Source of the DNA: Azospirillum sp.
GTDB taxonomy: Bacteria > Pseudomonadota > Alphaproteobacteria > Azospirillales > Azospirillaceae
Direction of reading: 5' to 3'
DNA length: 64,000 nucleotides
Assembly (NCBI GenBank): GCA_016124535.1
Contig: WGNK01000003.1
Span: forward strand, 288,001 to 352,000
Shown here: piece after piece, positions 1 to 8,174 of the stretch
How the letters are laid out: every line of letters begins with the position of its first letter
Numbering within the stretch: position 1 is the stretch's first letter
Notes under the pieces: generated by a model
Seen by the model: the letters and a program-made list of their open reading frames with translations, nothing else
Told to the model about the DNA's origin: nothing
The model's database searches: none
Program-made: the position numbers and the translations under genes

Positions 1-762
1 ATCTTGGGCGGTCCCGGCGATCGGGAAGCCCAATCCCAGCTTCTTGGCGGTTGCCGGGCCGACCATGCCATCGACTTCCAGCCCTTCGCGCGCCTGGTAC
101 GAGATCACCGCCGCACTGGTCATCGGCCCGAATTCGCCATCAAGCGGCCCGGGATCGATCTCCTTCGCGACCAGCGCCCGCTGTAATGCGATGACCTCAG
201 CACCCGCAAAAGCAGGGGTTTTCAGCCACAGATACCCCGCCGGAAGCGCGATTGGCTGGATTTCCGCAACCGGCTGGCCGAGCGGGTGTGGCGCCGGGGC
301 CGCCGCGCCATAGTCGACCCCCGGCAGCAGGACGCCGATACTCCAAGGCCGCGCGGCGGCTCGATCGAAAACGCCGACGCCATAGGCCTTTCCCCTCGCC
401 TCCAGCGTGCGGTTGCCATCGCCCATCGCCAGTGAGACATGGCCGATCTTGCCCTGGGCGGGCGCCCGGACCAGCAGCGCTCCAGGGATGTTGAGGGCCG
501 CTTCGGGCGTAATCACGGTAGCGTATTTCTTGGCTTCGGAATACCAGTTCCCGGAGTAGGGATCGGCCTTCGAGACCGAACTGACGTTTCCCGCGCCGAA
601 GATCATTCCATAAGCCTGGTAGACGCACCATGAGGCGAACTCCGCGCAATCCCAAGGGCCTTTCCAGTTTGGATTGTCGAGCGGCACACGCGCGCCAAAG
701 ACATAGTCCTGACCAATCCGCGTTGAGCCGATATCGATGACGTCCTGACCCGAAAATGACAT
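1..762 (-). CDS. NlpC/P60-family peptidase with C-terminal peptidoglycan-binding domain (partial, runs off left edge)
   Basis: The frame is open to base 1, so the C-terminus is missing; 254 residues are visible. The ATG has GGAGAGG five bases upstream. Residues about 10-150 look like an NlpC/P60 amidase/endopeptidase: Cys39 lies in WDCAEFASWC and His108 in GHVSLAMGDG, the usual nucleophile and base of this papain-like family, which cleaves peptide stems of peptidoglycan. Residues about 185-250 match a PG_binding_1 three-helix domain (LQRALVAKE, DGEFGPMT, VDGMVGPATAKKLG). No signal peptide is visible, so a cytoplasmic protein exported by another route, or an endolysin-like enzyme, is possible. 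It lies 242 bases downstream of the Srf-like operon on the same strand and has its own candidate promoter. Family assignment is fairly sure; membership of the neighbouring system is inference. Confidence 0.82.
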   Translation of the reverse strand, partial: MSFSGQDVIDIGSTRIGQDYVFGARVPLDNPNWKGPWDCAEFASWCVYQAYGMIFGAGNVSSVSKADPYSGNWYSEAKKYATVITPEAALNIPGALLVRAPAQGKIGHVSLAMGDGNRTLEARGKAYGVGVFDRAAARPWSIGVLLPGVDYGAAAPAPHPLGQPVAEIQPIALPAGYLWLKTPAFAGAEVIALQRALVAKEIDPGPLDGEFGPMTSAAVISYQAREGLEVDGMVGPATAKKLGLGFPIAGTAQD

Positions 763-903
763 TTCAACCTCTCCGCCTTTGGTGTGTAGGTTGTGTAGCC
801 CGTTTCCAGTATCGGGCAAAGACGCCCAGAACCGCAGAAACATTGATCGCACGCTCTGGCGGACAAGGTTTGGGCAACCGAACACCGCCAGTAAATATCC
901 GTG

Positions 904-909
904 AGTATA
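904..909 (-). promoter_or_regulatory. Candidate -10 element for the NlpC/P60 gene
   Basis: On the minus strand the hexamer TATACT lies in an AT-rich patch of an otherwise GC-rich 242-base gap (763-1004). A weak -35-like TTCAAA lies 16 bases upstream. It would give an untranslated leader of about 135 bases. Position and composition are the only evidence. Confidence 0.25.
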
Positions 910-1004
910 AAATAGACACAACGTTTTTGAAATAACGCATCGGTCTGGATCAGGACGATTGATTCTGCGATCTTTCTCAGTCCCGATGGTCTTCAGTTCT
1001 CATG

Positions 1005-2441
1005 CTATTTAGTCTTTAGACTGGCGCAGGTCGCCCGCGCGCTCGCCAATCGGTCGGCTGCCTCGGCCGCCTGTTCCAGCAGAGAAAGGCCGGACGCGCA
1101 GACCTCTTCGCGTTGAGAGGTGCTGACCAGGAGTCGTCCGTACTGGACCTGGGCCGACATATTGCCGAGCACTGCGGCTGCGGCGAGCAAGGCACGGCCG
1201 ACCGCCGCGTCGGAAATGCCGGCATCGCCGTTGATAATCAGCGAGCCCAGGATATAGGCGGCATCGGTGTAGCCGTGGTCGGCCGCCTTCTTGAACCAGA
1301 AGACCGCCTCCTCGACATTCTTGACCCCTTCCGATCCGGTATAGAAATCGAGCCCACGGCGATAGAGAACGTTGCCATCCTCGTTCGGTGCGACCTCTCT
1401 GCCCAAAGGCGAACGCTGAGCACTGCGAAGAATTTTGGCAACCTTGACGATGATCTGGTGGTCATCGCCCTGAAGTCCCGGTGGCGGGGCCATGCCGGCA
1501 AGGAATCCGGCACCGCCCCCGAGCGTCGCCGTGGCGAGCAAGAGCAGCGCGGCAATCGCCGGAGGCAGACACGTCCGCGAGCGTTGCCGATCCTGCGGGA
1601 TTGGGGGGTGTGGACCGGGATCGGGCTCATCGGGCGGCGGCGGAGGCGGCGCATCCGGCACGGCTGCGGCGCCGCCGTGCGGCACGCTTGCTTGCGTCTG
1701 CGGTATTTCGGGCACGCGCGGTGTTTCACGGTAAGGCAGCGGCGGGGGCTCCGGGGGCGTATCCGGGCGGATTTCGGGGTGTTGGCTGCCGGTTCGGACC
1801 TCCGGGGGCGCGGGTGGCACCGCCACGCGATTCCCGGTCTGCTGATCCCCGCCGTCGTGGCCTGCGATCCCGTGGCCTGCGATCCCTTGGTCTGCGTTCC
1901 CGTGGTCTGCGTTCCCGTGGTCTCCGGTCCCTTGGTCTCCGGTTCCGTGAGTCCGGAAGTAGCCCTCCGGCGGGGCAGGCTCGCTCTTCGGCGTCTGGGT
2001 TCCGATCGCGCCAATACCGGGCTCGGTTCGGTCGGTGATGGTCTCCTCATCCCGGGGCGTGGTCTGGGCAAAAATCTTTCGCCCCTCGCCCGGCGGGGCC
2101 GCGGTATCAACGTTGAGCGGGAGATCCGGCCAAAGCAGGCTATAGGACCATTTTTGCTCGTCGCAGATAATCTCGATGGGCAATCCCTCTTCGACGGCCG
2201 TGATGATCTCAGGTGGCAGGATAATATCGGTGCCGGATCCGCTGATACTGGCCGAGACCTTGAACAGAAAGCGGGTCTTGCCCCAGCCATGCTCCCCCAG
2301 ATAGCGATTGATATCCCGGCGGAGGAAGGCCAGCGCGATGGAATTGTCCTCGTTGATCGGTTGATCTTTGACCGTCAACAAGGCGTAGCCACCGTTACCA
2401 TAGTCGGCGAGTGGGACCAGTTTGCCTTGGATCGTCTGCAT
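1005..2441 (-). CDS. Single-pass membrane protein with Gly/Asp/His repeats, Pro-rich linker and C-terminal Sel1-like repeats
   Basis: The chosen ATG at 2441 starts one base after the stop codon of the SrfC-like gene, with GGTGAG directly upstream, so translation is probably coupled; a longer frame to 2510 would run into srfC. The 478-residue protein has an unrecognised N-terminal domain (1-110), a low-complexity Gly/Asp/His stretch (165-200) encoded by 15-base DNA repeats, a Pro-rich linker (207-285), one transmembrane helix (about 295-317) and a C-terminal region with a Sel1/TPR-type repeat (359-403, with EEAVFWFKKAADHGYTDAAY). The layout (cytoplasmic head, long linker, membrane helix, extracytoplasmic tail) copies that of the first two genes of this operon. 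Sel1 repeats usually mediate protein-protein contacts. Function is unknown; scaffold or adaptor is inference. Confidence 0.85.
   Translation of the reverse strand: MQTIQGKLVPLADYGNGGYALLTVKDQPINEDNSIALAFLRRDINRYLGEHGWGKTRFLFKVSASISGSGTDIILPPEIITAVEEGLPIEIICDEQKWSYSLLWPDLPLNVDTAAPPGEGRKIFAQTTPRDEETITDRTEPGIGAIGTQTPKSEPAPPEGYFRTHGTGDQGTGDHGNADHGNADQGIAGHGIAGHDGGDQQTGNRVAVPPAPPEVRTGSQHPEIRPDTPPEPPPLPYRETPRVPEIPQTQASVPHGGAAAVPDAPPPPPPDEPDPGPHPPIPQDRQRSRTCLPPAIAALLLLATATLGGGAGFLAGMAPPPGLQGDDHQIIVKVAKILRSAQRSPLGREVAPNEDGNVLYRRGLDFYTGSEGVKNVEEAVFWFKKAADHGYTDAAYILGSLIINGDAGISDAAVGRALLAAAAVLGNMSAQVQYGRLLVSTSQREEVCASGLSLLEQAAEAADRLASARATCASLKTK
1857..1946 (-). repeat. Six tandem 15-base repeats inside the Sel1-repeat membrane protein gene
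   Basis: Six consecutive 15-base units of the form GTGGYCTGCGWTCCC (plus-strand reading, with variants) lie in register with the reading frame. They encode five-residue Gly/Asp/His-rich units. Because the unit is a multiple of three, gain or loss of copies would change linker length without shifting the frame. Confidence 0.85.
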
Positions 2442-2442
2442 C

Positions 2443-5133
2443 TCACCGGCCTGCGTTGGTTGCCTGCGGGAGGTTTCGCAATGACAAGATGACGCGCCCG
2501 AGACGTGCATTCTCTGCCAGGTCGTAGGCTTGGCCGTGGCGGGTCCGGACGTTGCGATCGACCAGCTCGAGGAAGCCGCTCATCCAGCTGCTGATCAGGT
2601 CATCTTCATAGAGTAACGGCTCCTCGGAAAGCTGCTCGATGCCACTGGCTTGCGATGTCCGAATGAAAATCGGCAACTCTCGGCCATCAGCAAAGCGTAA
2701 TTTGGGTCTGTCTTGCTCTGGTACCATGGTGTAGCCGAGATATTGGACGAATGTATTGATCCTCTCGGATGCAATCATAGCCGGCCATACCGCCGATTTC
2801 GCCGGTGTCTGGCGAATGCGCAAAATATTCCGGACATCGCTCTCGATCTGCTGGCCCAGTCGAAGTCGTTCGGCGGCGGCCAGCAGTTCCCGGCTGATCG
2901 TCGCGAGATCGCTTTCCGCCAGGCCCAGCCGATTGGCCAGGGTTGCATCGGAGATGTTCACCGCGCTGTCCCGGGCCCATCCCTCCAGCGCCGCAGCGGC
3001 ATAGGCCGCCACTTCGTCCCGCGGCGGGGCTTGCGGCTGCTCGCTCACCGCGACGACGGCTTGTTGGGGCAAGACCCGGTTCAACAGTGACTGCGCCGTC
3101 ACCGTTCGGCCGGGGATCGGGTTGATGCCGGTCTCTGTCTGTCCGCTCTTCTTCTTCGAGCGGTTCAGCATGGCGTGGTGTTCGGCCTCGAGCTGCGCCG
3201 CATCGATCTGGAAAGCCGCAACCAGCTGGCCGAACCGGCCGGATTCCGCGGTATCCGCGATCCTGGTAATAATTTCGATGGCGCGCTGCCGCCGCCGTTC
3301 GAGCTCCTTCTCGAGATGCTCCTCGAAGTAATAGCCCGATAGTCGCTCCACCACCAAGCGGGCCAGGGTCTCGATCTGACCGTCGATCTGCTGCCACTTG
3401 ATCCGCGGGTCGCAGACCCGGCTCAAGCATTCGATCAGGTAGGAGACTCCACCGTCGTTAAGCTTGAACGCCGCGTTCCAGGCCCGTTCCGGATCCGCAA
3501 AATGCCGCTTGATCGAGGGGTTGAGCATATATTGCTCGTGATAGCTGGCGAGCCGGCCACTTTCCGACTCGCGGATCGCGGTCTCGGTCCGCCCTTCGTA
3601 ATCGAACAGGTCCGGGCTCATCACTCCGGGGTTGCGCAACCAGAAGGTGTTATTGAACGGTTGGCCGGGCACCCACTCCTTCGGCCAGTCGAATGCCTTG
3701 GCCAGATAGGCGTCAAGCGCGGTTTCGATGCGGTTCGTCCACCGCGCTTCGGAGGCGTCGATCTGGCCCTTCTTCGCCTTCAGCACCAGATCGAATTTGG
3801 TCAGGATAAGAAACAGCAGTGATTCCTGTCCCAGTCGCTCTGCCGATTTCGCGCCATGGGTCCTCGCCACCCAGTTGTTTATCGTGGCGGGAAGGGTCGC
3901 CACCTCCTGATTGCCCGGCTGCAGGCACAGCAGCATGCTGGTGATTTCCTGCTCGTAACTGTAGCGATCGAACAGATAGGCCACCTTGCCGCGGAGATAG
4001 AGGCCTTCCAGCGCATTGGGACGCTTGAGATAGCTGTCGAGACGGTTGAAATCCTCGCGCGAGCGTGCGCCGGGGAAGTCAAGGATATCGGTCATTTCCA
4101 GGAACCGATGCGGCGACTCGCGCATGGTCAGGTGAAGTTCGGCAACCAGCGCCGCCACCACCGGGCGCGGCAGCACGGCGCTGCGGCCCGAAGCGGTAAT
4201 GACATTGATGCGCTGCTCGGCCTTGGTCTCGCTCAGGCCGCTCAGGGCGTTCACGTCGATAACACTGTTATTGCGCGGGATCAGGGCCTCGATCCCGGCG
4301 AAGGCGAAGGCGGCGAAATCGAGTTGCGCCAGCGCCTGATGAAGCCGCTCATAGAGCCCGCTGAAGGTTTCGTTGTCGGCCCACAGCAGCGACAACAGCC
4401 GCTTGAACTGCTCCATCGGCAAGATCGGTGCCAGCCGCGCTGCGACCGGCCAGAATCCCGCACTGGCGAGCGTCCGGTAGAAGCCGCGGTTTTTCAGCGC
4501 ATCTTCGACATACTCCTGAATATCGAAAATGTCGTCCGAGGTCAGCGCGCCGGCGCCGACGACGACCCCGGAGGCCCGCGCCTCGACCTCGTTGATGCGG
4601 TCGACCACGGCCTCTTGGTTGAGCGGCGTGGTGTCGGCTTCGTCGCCGTCCAAGGCGAAGGTGTTCGCCAAAATCTTGATCAGGTCGGTATGGGTCAACA
4701 GACGAAAGGCGACCGGGGCGCCCGCCGGCGTCCGGAGCGAGGGACGGGTTGAGAACCGGGTGACCAGGCCGGTCGATTCCTTTTCGCCTTCCGGATTGAT
4801 ATCTGCCAGAAAATCGTAAGTGTTTCGGCCGCTGGCGCCGGGAAAGACGATGGTGATCGGCTCCTCGCCGCTCGCGCCGAGGGCCGATACCAGGTACGAC
4901 TTGCCGCTCTGGCTCGGGCCGTAGAGGGCCACGCACATCGGCTGATCCAGCGCCGCGCCCAAACGCCGTGCGCGGCGGCCGATCCGGTGGATTGCATGGC
5001 GCAGTTCCCCCGAAGCGGGACCGATCATCTCGCGGTTGCCATTGATCCAGGCCAGGGCCTCGTCGGCAGCCTGGATCAGGGTCCGGCATTTCGCCTGGGT
5101 CGGTTCTTTGTCGGTTCGAGCGGTTCTATTCAT
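2443..5133 (-). CDS. srfC: SrfC-like virulence-associated GTPase
   Basis: The 896-residue protein follows the SrfB-like gene with an ATGA overlap (5130-5133), so the two are translationally coupled. GTPase motifs are readable: G1 at 72-79 (GPSQSGKS), G3 at 352-355 (DFPG, after MTDIL) and G4 at 445-448 (TKFD). The long insert between G1 and G3 and the long, charged, probably helical C-terminal half (EEHLEKELERRRQRAIEII region) suggest a large dynamin-like or stalked GTPase. Position after srfB and size match the SrfC family (Pfam Virul_Fac) known from Salmonella, where srfABC is co-regulated with SPI-2, and from Xenorhabdus. No signal peptide or membrane helix is seen, so it should be cytoplasmic. 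SrfC-family identity is recognised from synteny and motifs, not a search. Confidence 0.82.
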   Translation of the reverse strand: MNRTARTDKEPTQAKCRTLIQAADEALAWINGNREMIGPASGELRHAIHRIGRRARRLGAALDQPMCVALYGPSQSGKSYLVSALGASGEEPITIVFPGASGRNTYDFLADINPEGEKESTGLVTRFSTRPSLRTPAGAPVAFRLLTHTDLIKILANTFALDGDEADTTPLNQEAVVDRINEVEARASGVVVGAGALTSDDIFDIQEYVEDALKNRGFYRTLASAGFWPVAARLAPILPMEQFKRLLSLLWADNETFSGLYERLHQALAQLDFAAFAFAGIEALIPRNNSVIDVNALSGLSETKAEQRINVITASGRSAVLPRPVVAALVAELHLTMRESPHRFLEMTDILDFPGARSREDFNRLDSYLKRPNALEGLYLRGKVAYLFDRYSYEQEITSMLLCLQPGNQEVATLPATINNWVARTHGAKSAERLGQESLLFLILTKFDLVLKAKKGQIDASEARWTNRIETALDAYLAKAFDWPKEWVPGQPFNNTFWLRNPGVMSPDLFDYEGRTETAIRESESGRLASYHEQYMLNPSIKRHFADPERAWNAAFKLNDGGVSYLIECLSRVCDPRIKWQQIDGQIETLARLVVERLSGYYFEEHLEKELERRRQRAIEIITRIADTAESGRFGQLVAAFQIDAAQLEAEHHAMLNRSKKKSGQTETGINPIPGRTVTAQSLLNRVLPQQAVVAVSEQPQAPPRDEVAAYAAAALEGWARDSAVNISDATLANRLGLAESDLATISRELLAAAERLRLGQQIESDVRNILRIRQTPAKSAVWPAMIASERINTFVQYLGYTMVPEQDRPKLRFADGRELPIFIRTSQASGIEQLSEEPLLYEDDLISSWMSGFLELVDRNVRTRHGQAYDLAENARLGRVILSLRNLPQATNAGR

Positions 5134-8100
5134 AGCATCGGGCTCTTCAACTCGAGGTATTGGATATGGCCGGTATCGAGCCAGTAGCCTGCTTCCATGT
5201 ACATGGTCTGCAGACGGATATCGACGGCGTGGCGGGCGGGAACCTCCTGGATATCGTGACCGGTGGTTTCGACCCGGTCGATATTGAGTATCTCCGGTTC
5301 AAGCTCCGGCTTGGAGCCCGGCAAGTCCTGATGGAAATCCTGTCTCAGATACACTCGCCATGGTTTTTTATAGGCCTCTCGGATACGCCGTTCATCAGGA
5401 GAGTCAACAAAGCTCAGGAAGTATAGTGGGGTTGCCTGCCAGCGTTGCAGCGGCAATTGCCGATAGCCGAGCAGAACCGGCTGATCCATCAACAAGGAAG
5501 CTTCAATGCTGTCGGTACCACGTCGGCTCGCCGCCTCGGTATCGATCAGAACATTATGGGTCTTGATCCGGCCAGTGTTTTCGACCAGTCCGATATAGCG
5601 GGCGGTACTTCGATGGGCGAGGCCCTCGCTCGACATCGAAATACCGGTAATGCGCCGCTCGCTGGCCAAAGAGCAGAGCAGCGCGCCGACCGCGACCGTC
5701 GTCTTGGGATCGCCGATCTGCCCGGAGCGGTCGCGGAACGGGTACCAGTTGCCGACCTTGAAGCGGTGCATCGGAATGATCCGGTGAACCGGGACCGGCA
5801 GACGCGACAGAACCATCTCCTGGATGATCGGCAAACGCGATGGCCTGCCGGTCAGCAGCAGCACGTCGCAGTCGTAGACGTGAACCACTTCGCAAAGATC
5901 GGCGATGATGGCGCCGATGACCAGCCGGACCGTATTGGCAATCGCCGCGAAGTCACAGGGCAGCTTGATGTCGGCGAGCCGGAAATCGACCGCGCCATCC
6001 TTTGCCGCGGCATCCTCGAGGAATCGGACGGCGCGGTGGAGCGAATGCTCCGGTGCCGGCAAGATCGCCTGCAAAGGCAACGGATCCACCACCGTTGTGC
6101 CCCTTTGGCTGGCGGCCTCGCAAGCACTGAGCAGGTTGTAAGCGGCCAGGACCAGGATGTGGTTGACCAGCAGCCGGCGGTTCGAGCGAAAGGATTCGGG
6201 CTGGTTGGCCAGGTCACCGCTGAACAGGTTGTTGATCAGCGCTTCGGGAAATTCGACGCCGCAATTGCGCATATGCTCCCGGATCGGTCCGAGCACATGG
6301 TGGGCGACGATGGCTTCGACGATATCGTCGCCGGCGATCCGAAAGCCTTCCCGGAATTCCTGCCGGGTATTCATGGCCTGGCCGATGCCGGTCGAATAGG
6401 TCACGATCATCAGATCCGTGGTGCCGCCGCCGATATCCAGGCTGGCGATCCTGATCGAGGGCACTCCGCCCCGCTGCCGACCGAGCAGATTGAAGAACTC
6501 ATCGGCGCCTTCACGAATCCGTTGTGTAATCGCCGAATATAGGTAGACCATCTGGGTACTGGTCGCTTCGTCCCAGGAAATCTCGATCTTCGGCGGTATC
6601 GGCAAGCGTTGGCGGCGACACTCCTCCGGGTCGATCGGCCAGTTCATCAATTCCCAGACCAGATTGACGGCGCCCAAGGCGCGTTTGCGCATGACCTCCC
6701 GTTCGATCAGCGGGGTTGCCGTCGGGATGGTCAGAATGATCCTTCGGAGGTGTCTCGGCGCGTCGGGATCCTTGCGACGGTTGCGGGTGGCCGGCGCATT
6801 GATCTGGACCATGGCCTGGGCCAGGATTTCGGTCAGGAAAAAGGTGTAGAGACTGGAGCGCGAAAACAGCGGCCGAAACGCCGGCGCATTGTCCTGGCCC
6901 TTGGACAGGCTGACCACGTCGCCCCTTTCGGTCAGAAAGGTCAGGATCCGCCCGGCGACCGGCGGGTCGCGGGTTTCCTGGTCGTCGGCGATGCCGTTGA
7001 AACGCCAAGGCTGGCGGTTGGCGCGACCGTCCCACAGATAGCGTTTGGCTCCGGACAACCCGGTCATGCCCTCGCTGCCGGCCGATTCTCCGTTCAGCCG
7101 CACCGCTTCCGGACCGATCCGCACCACGCTCGGCCAGCGGAAGGCATTGGATCGTCCGGCCCGCCGGGCCAGCGCCTGATTGCCGAATTCGGTGCGCACG
7201 AACTCGATCCGGCTCTGAAACGGTTCATCATAGACGAATTCCGGTTTCCCGAGATCGCGCAGTTCAAGGGGATAGGAGGCATCCAGGCTGAGGTAATCGG
7301 TCTGCATTTCCTCAATCAGGATGCCGCAAGTCCGGTTATTGCCGAGGTCGAGGACCAGATCCACCGGGATGGCGGTGTAGGTCGCATTCTGGGAGAGCAC
7401 ATCATTGAAGCGAATCGAGGGAATCGCCTCGGCCGCGGTGACCAGGCCGAGAAGCGTCAGGTATCGCGCCCATTGCTCACAGTGCTGGGCGGTCTGGCGA
7501 CGCTTGAGCGACCCGGTCAGCAATTCGTCAAGCCACTCCTTAACCCAGGGTAATTTCAGGAACCAACTGTTCTCGCGGTGTTCCGACACCAGATGAAACT
7601 GGCCTTCACTGGCGGTGTCTTCCTGACTGGGGGCGAGATATTGCCTGCTCGGATTGCGCGGCTCAATCGCGGTATCGAAGGCAAAGACGATCCGGTATCG
7701 GTTTCCGCGATCGTCGGGCTGGCCCAGCTCAATGACACACATCCGGGCCCAATTGATCGGTCCTTCCTCGTAACTTGCCACCCCGCGACCATCCAGTCCC
7801 CGGCTCTTGAGGAAGGGCACCGGGACCCAGCGGCCGAGGAACATTTCAACGGCCTTCCTGCCGTTGATCGTCAGGACCCGGGGGTCCATCGGGTCGAAGG
7901 TCTGATCCTCATTCAGGCTATCGACCAGCAGACCGGATTCCCGATTGATCTCCAGGGGGATGAGACGATAGGCCTCGACGCCGCTTCCCCCTTTGGATTC
8001 CTCCGGCTCCACGGCAAAATGGCGGGTCGTGCCGGCGATCTTCTGGTCGGGCAGGCCGATATCCATGAACTGAATGCCACTATTGGGCACCAGGGCGACG

Positions 8101-8138
8101 TTTCGCTGGAACGTGACAAGCGACTTTAGCATGGGCAT
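5130..8138 (-). CDS. srfB: SrfB-like actin/Hsp70-fold ATPase
   Basis: The 1002-residue protein matches the SrfB virulence-factor family in length and architecture. The actin/Hsp70 nucleotide-binding signatures are visible: phosphate-1 loop at 264-272 (DLGNNRTCG), phosphate-2 loop at 568-576 (DIGGGTTDL) and an adenosine-type motif at 760-771 (LLTGRPSRLPI). Residues 1-250 form an extra N-terminal domain without a recognised motif. No secretion signal or membrane helix is visible, so a cytoplasmic ATPase acting with the SrfC-like GTPase is likely. An in-frame ATG two codons further in is an alternative start; AAGAG lies upstream. It is flanked by the SrfA-position gene (36-base gap) and overlaps srfC by four bases. 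Its biochemical activity has not, to my knowledge, been settled in any species. Confidence 0.85.
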   Translation of the reverse strand: MPMLKSLVTFQRNVALVPNSGIQFMDIGLPDQKIAGTTRHFAVEPEESKGGSGVEAYRLIPLEINRESGLLVDSLNEDQTFDPMDPRVLTINGRKAVEMFLGRWVPVPFLKSRGLDGRGVASYEEGPINWARMCVIELGQPDDRGNRYRIVFAFDTAIEPRNPSRQYLAPSQEDTASEGQFHLVSEHRENSWFLKLPWVKEWLDELLTGSLKRRQTAQHCEQWARYLTLLGLVTAAEAIPSIRFNDVLSQNATYTAIPVDLVLDLGNNRTCGILIEEMQTDYLSLDASYPLELRDLGKPEFVYDEPFQSRIEFVRTEFGNQALARRAGRSNAFRWPSVVRIGPEAVRLNGESAGSEGMTGLSGAKRYLWDGRANRQPWRFNGIADDQETRDPPVAGRILTFLTERGDVVSLSKGQDNAPAFRPLFSRSSLYTFFLTEILAQAMVQINAPATRNRRKDPDAPRHLRRIILTIPTATPLIEREVMRKRALGAVNLVWELMNWPIDPEECRRQRLPIPPKIEISWDEATSTQMVYLYSAITQRIREGADEFFNLLGRQRGGVPSIRIASLDIGGGTTDLMIVTYSTGIGQAMNTRQEFREGFRIAGDDIVEAIVAHHVLGPIREHMRNCGVEFPEALINNLFSGDLANQPESFRSNRRLLVNHILVLAAYNLLSACEAASQRGTTVVDPLPLQAILPAPEHSLHRAVRFLEDAAAKDGAVDFRLADIKLPCDFAAIANTVRLVIGAIIADLCEVVHVYDCDVLLLTGRPSRLPIIQEMVLSRLPVPVHRIIPMHRFKVGNWYPFRDRSGQIGDPKTTVAVGALLCSLASERRITGISMSSEGLAHRSTARYIGLVENTGRIKTHNVLIDTEAASRRGTDSIEASLLMDQPVLLGYRQLPLQRWQATPLYFLSFVDSPDERRIREAYKKPWRVYLRQDFHQDLPGSKPELEPEILNIDRVETTGHDIQEVPARHAVDIRLQTMYMEAGYWLDTGHIQYLELKSPML

Positions 8139-8174
8139 CCGCTCTTAAAGGAGTGATGGGGGCGATGCGTTACG

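Noticed and set aside
1113..2492. A 459-codon plus-strand frame opposite the Sel1-repeat gene, and similar frames at 3856-4752, 5445-6542 and 6609-7553
   Set aside because: Low-complexity sequence without motifs, opposite genes with readable NTPase or Sel1 motifs.
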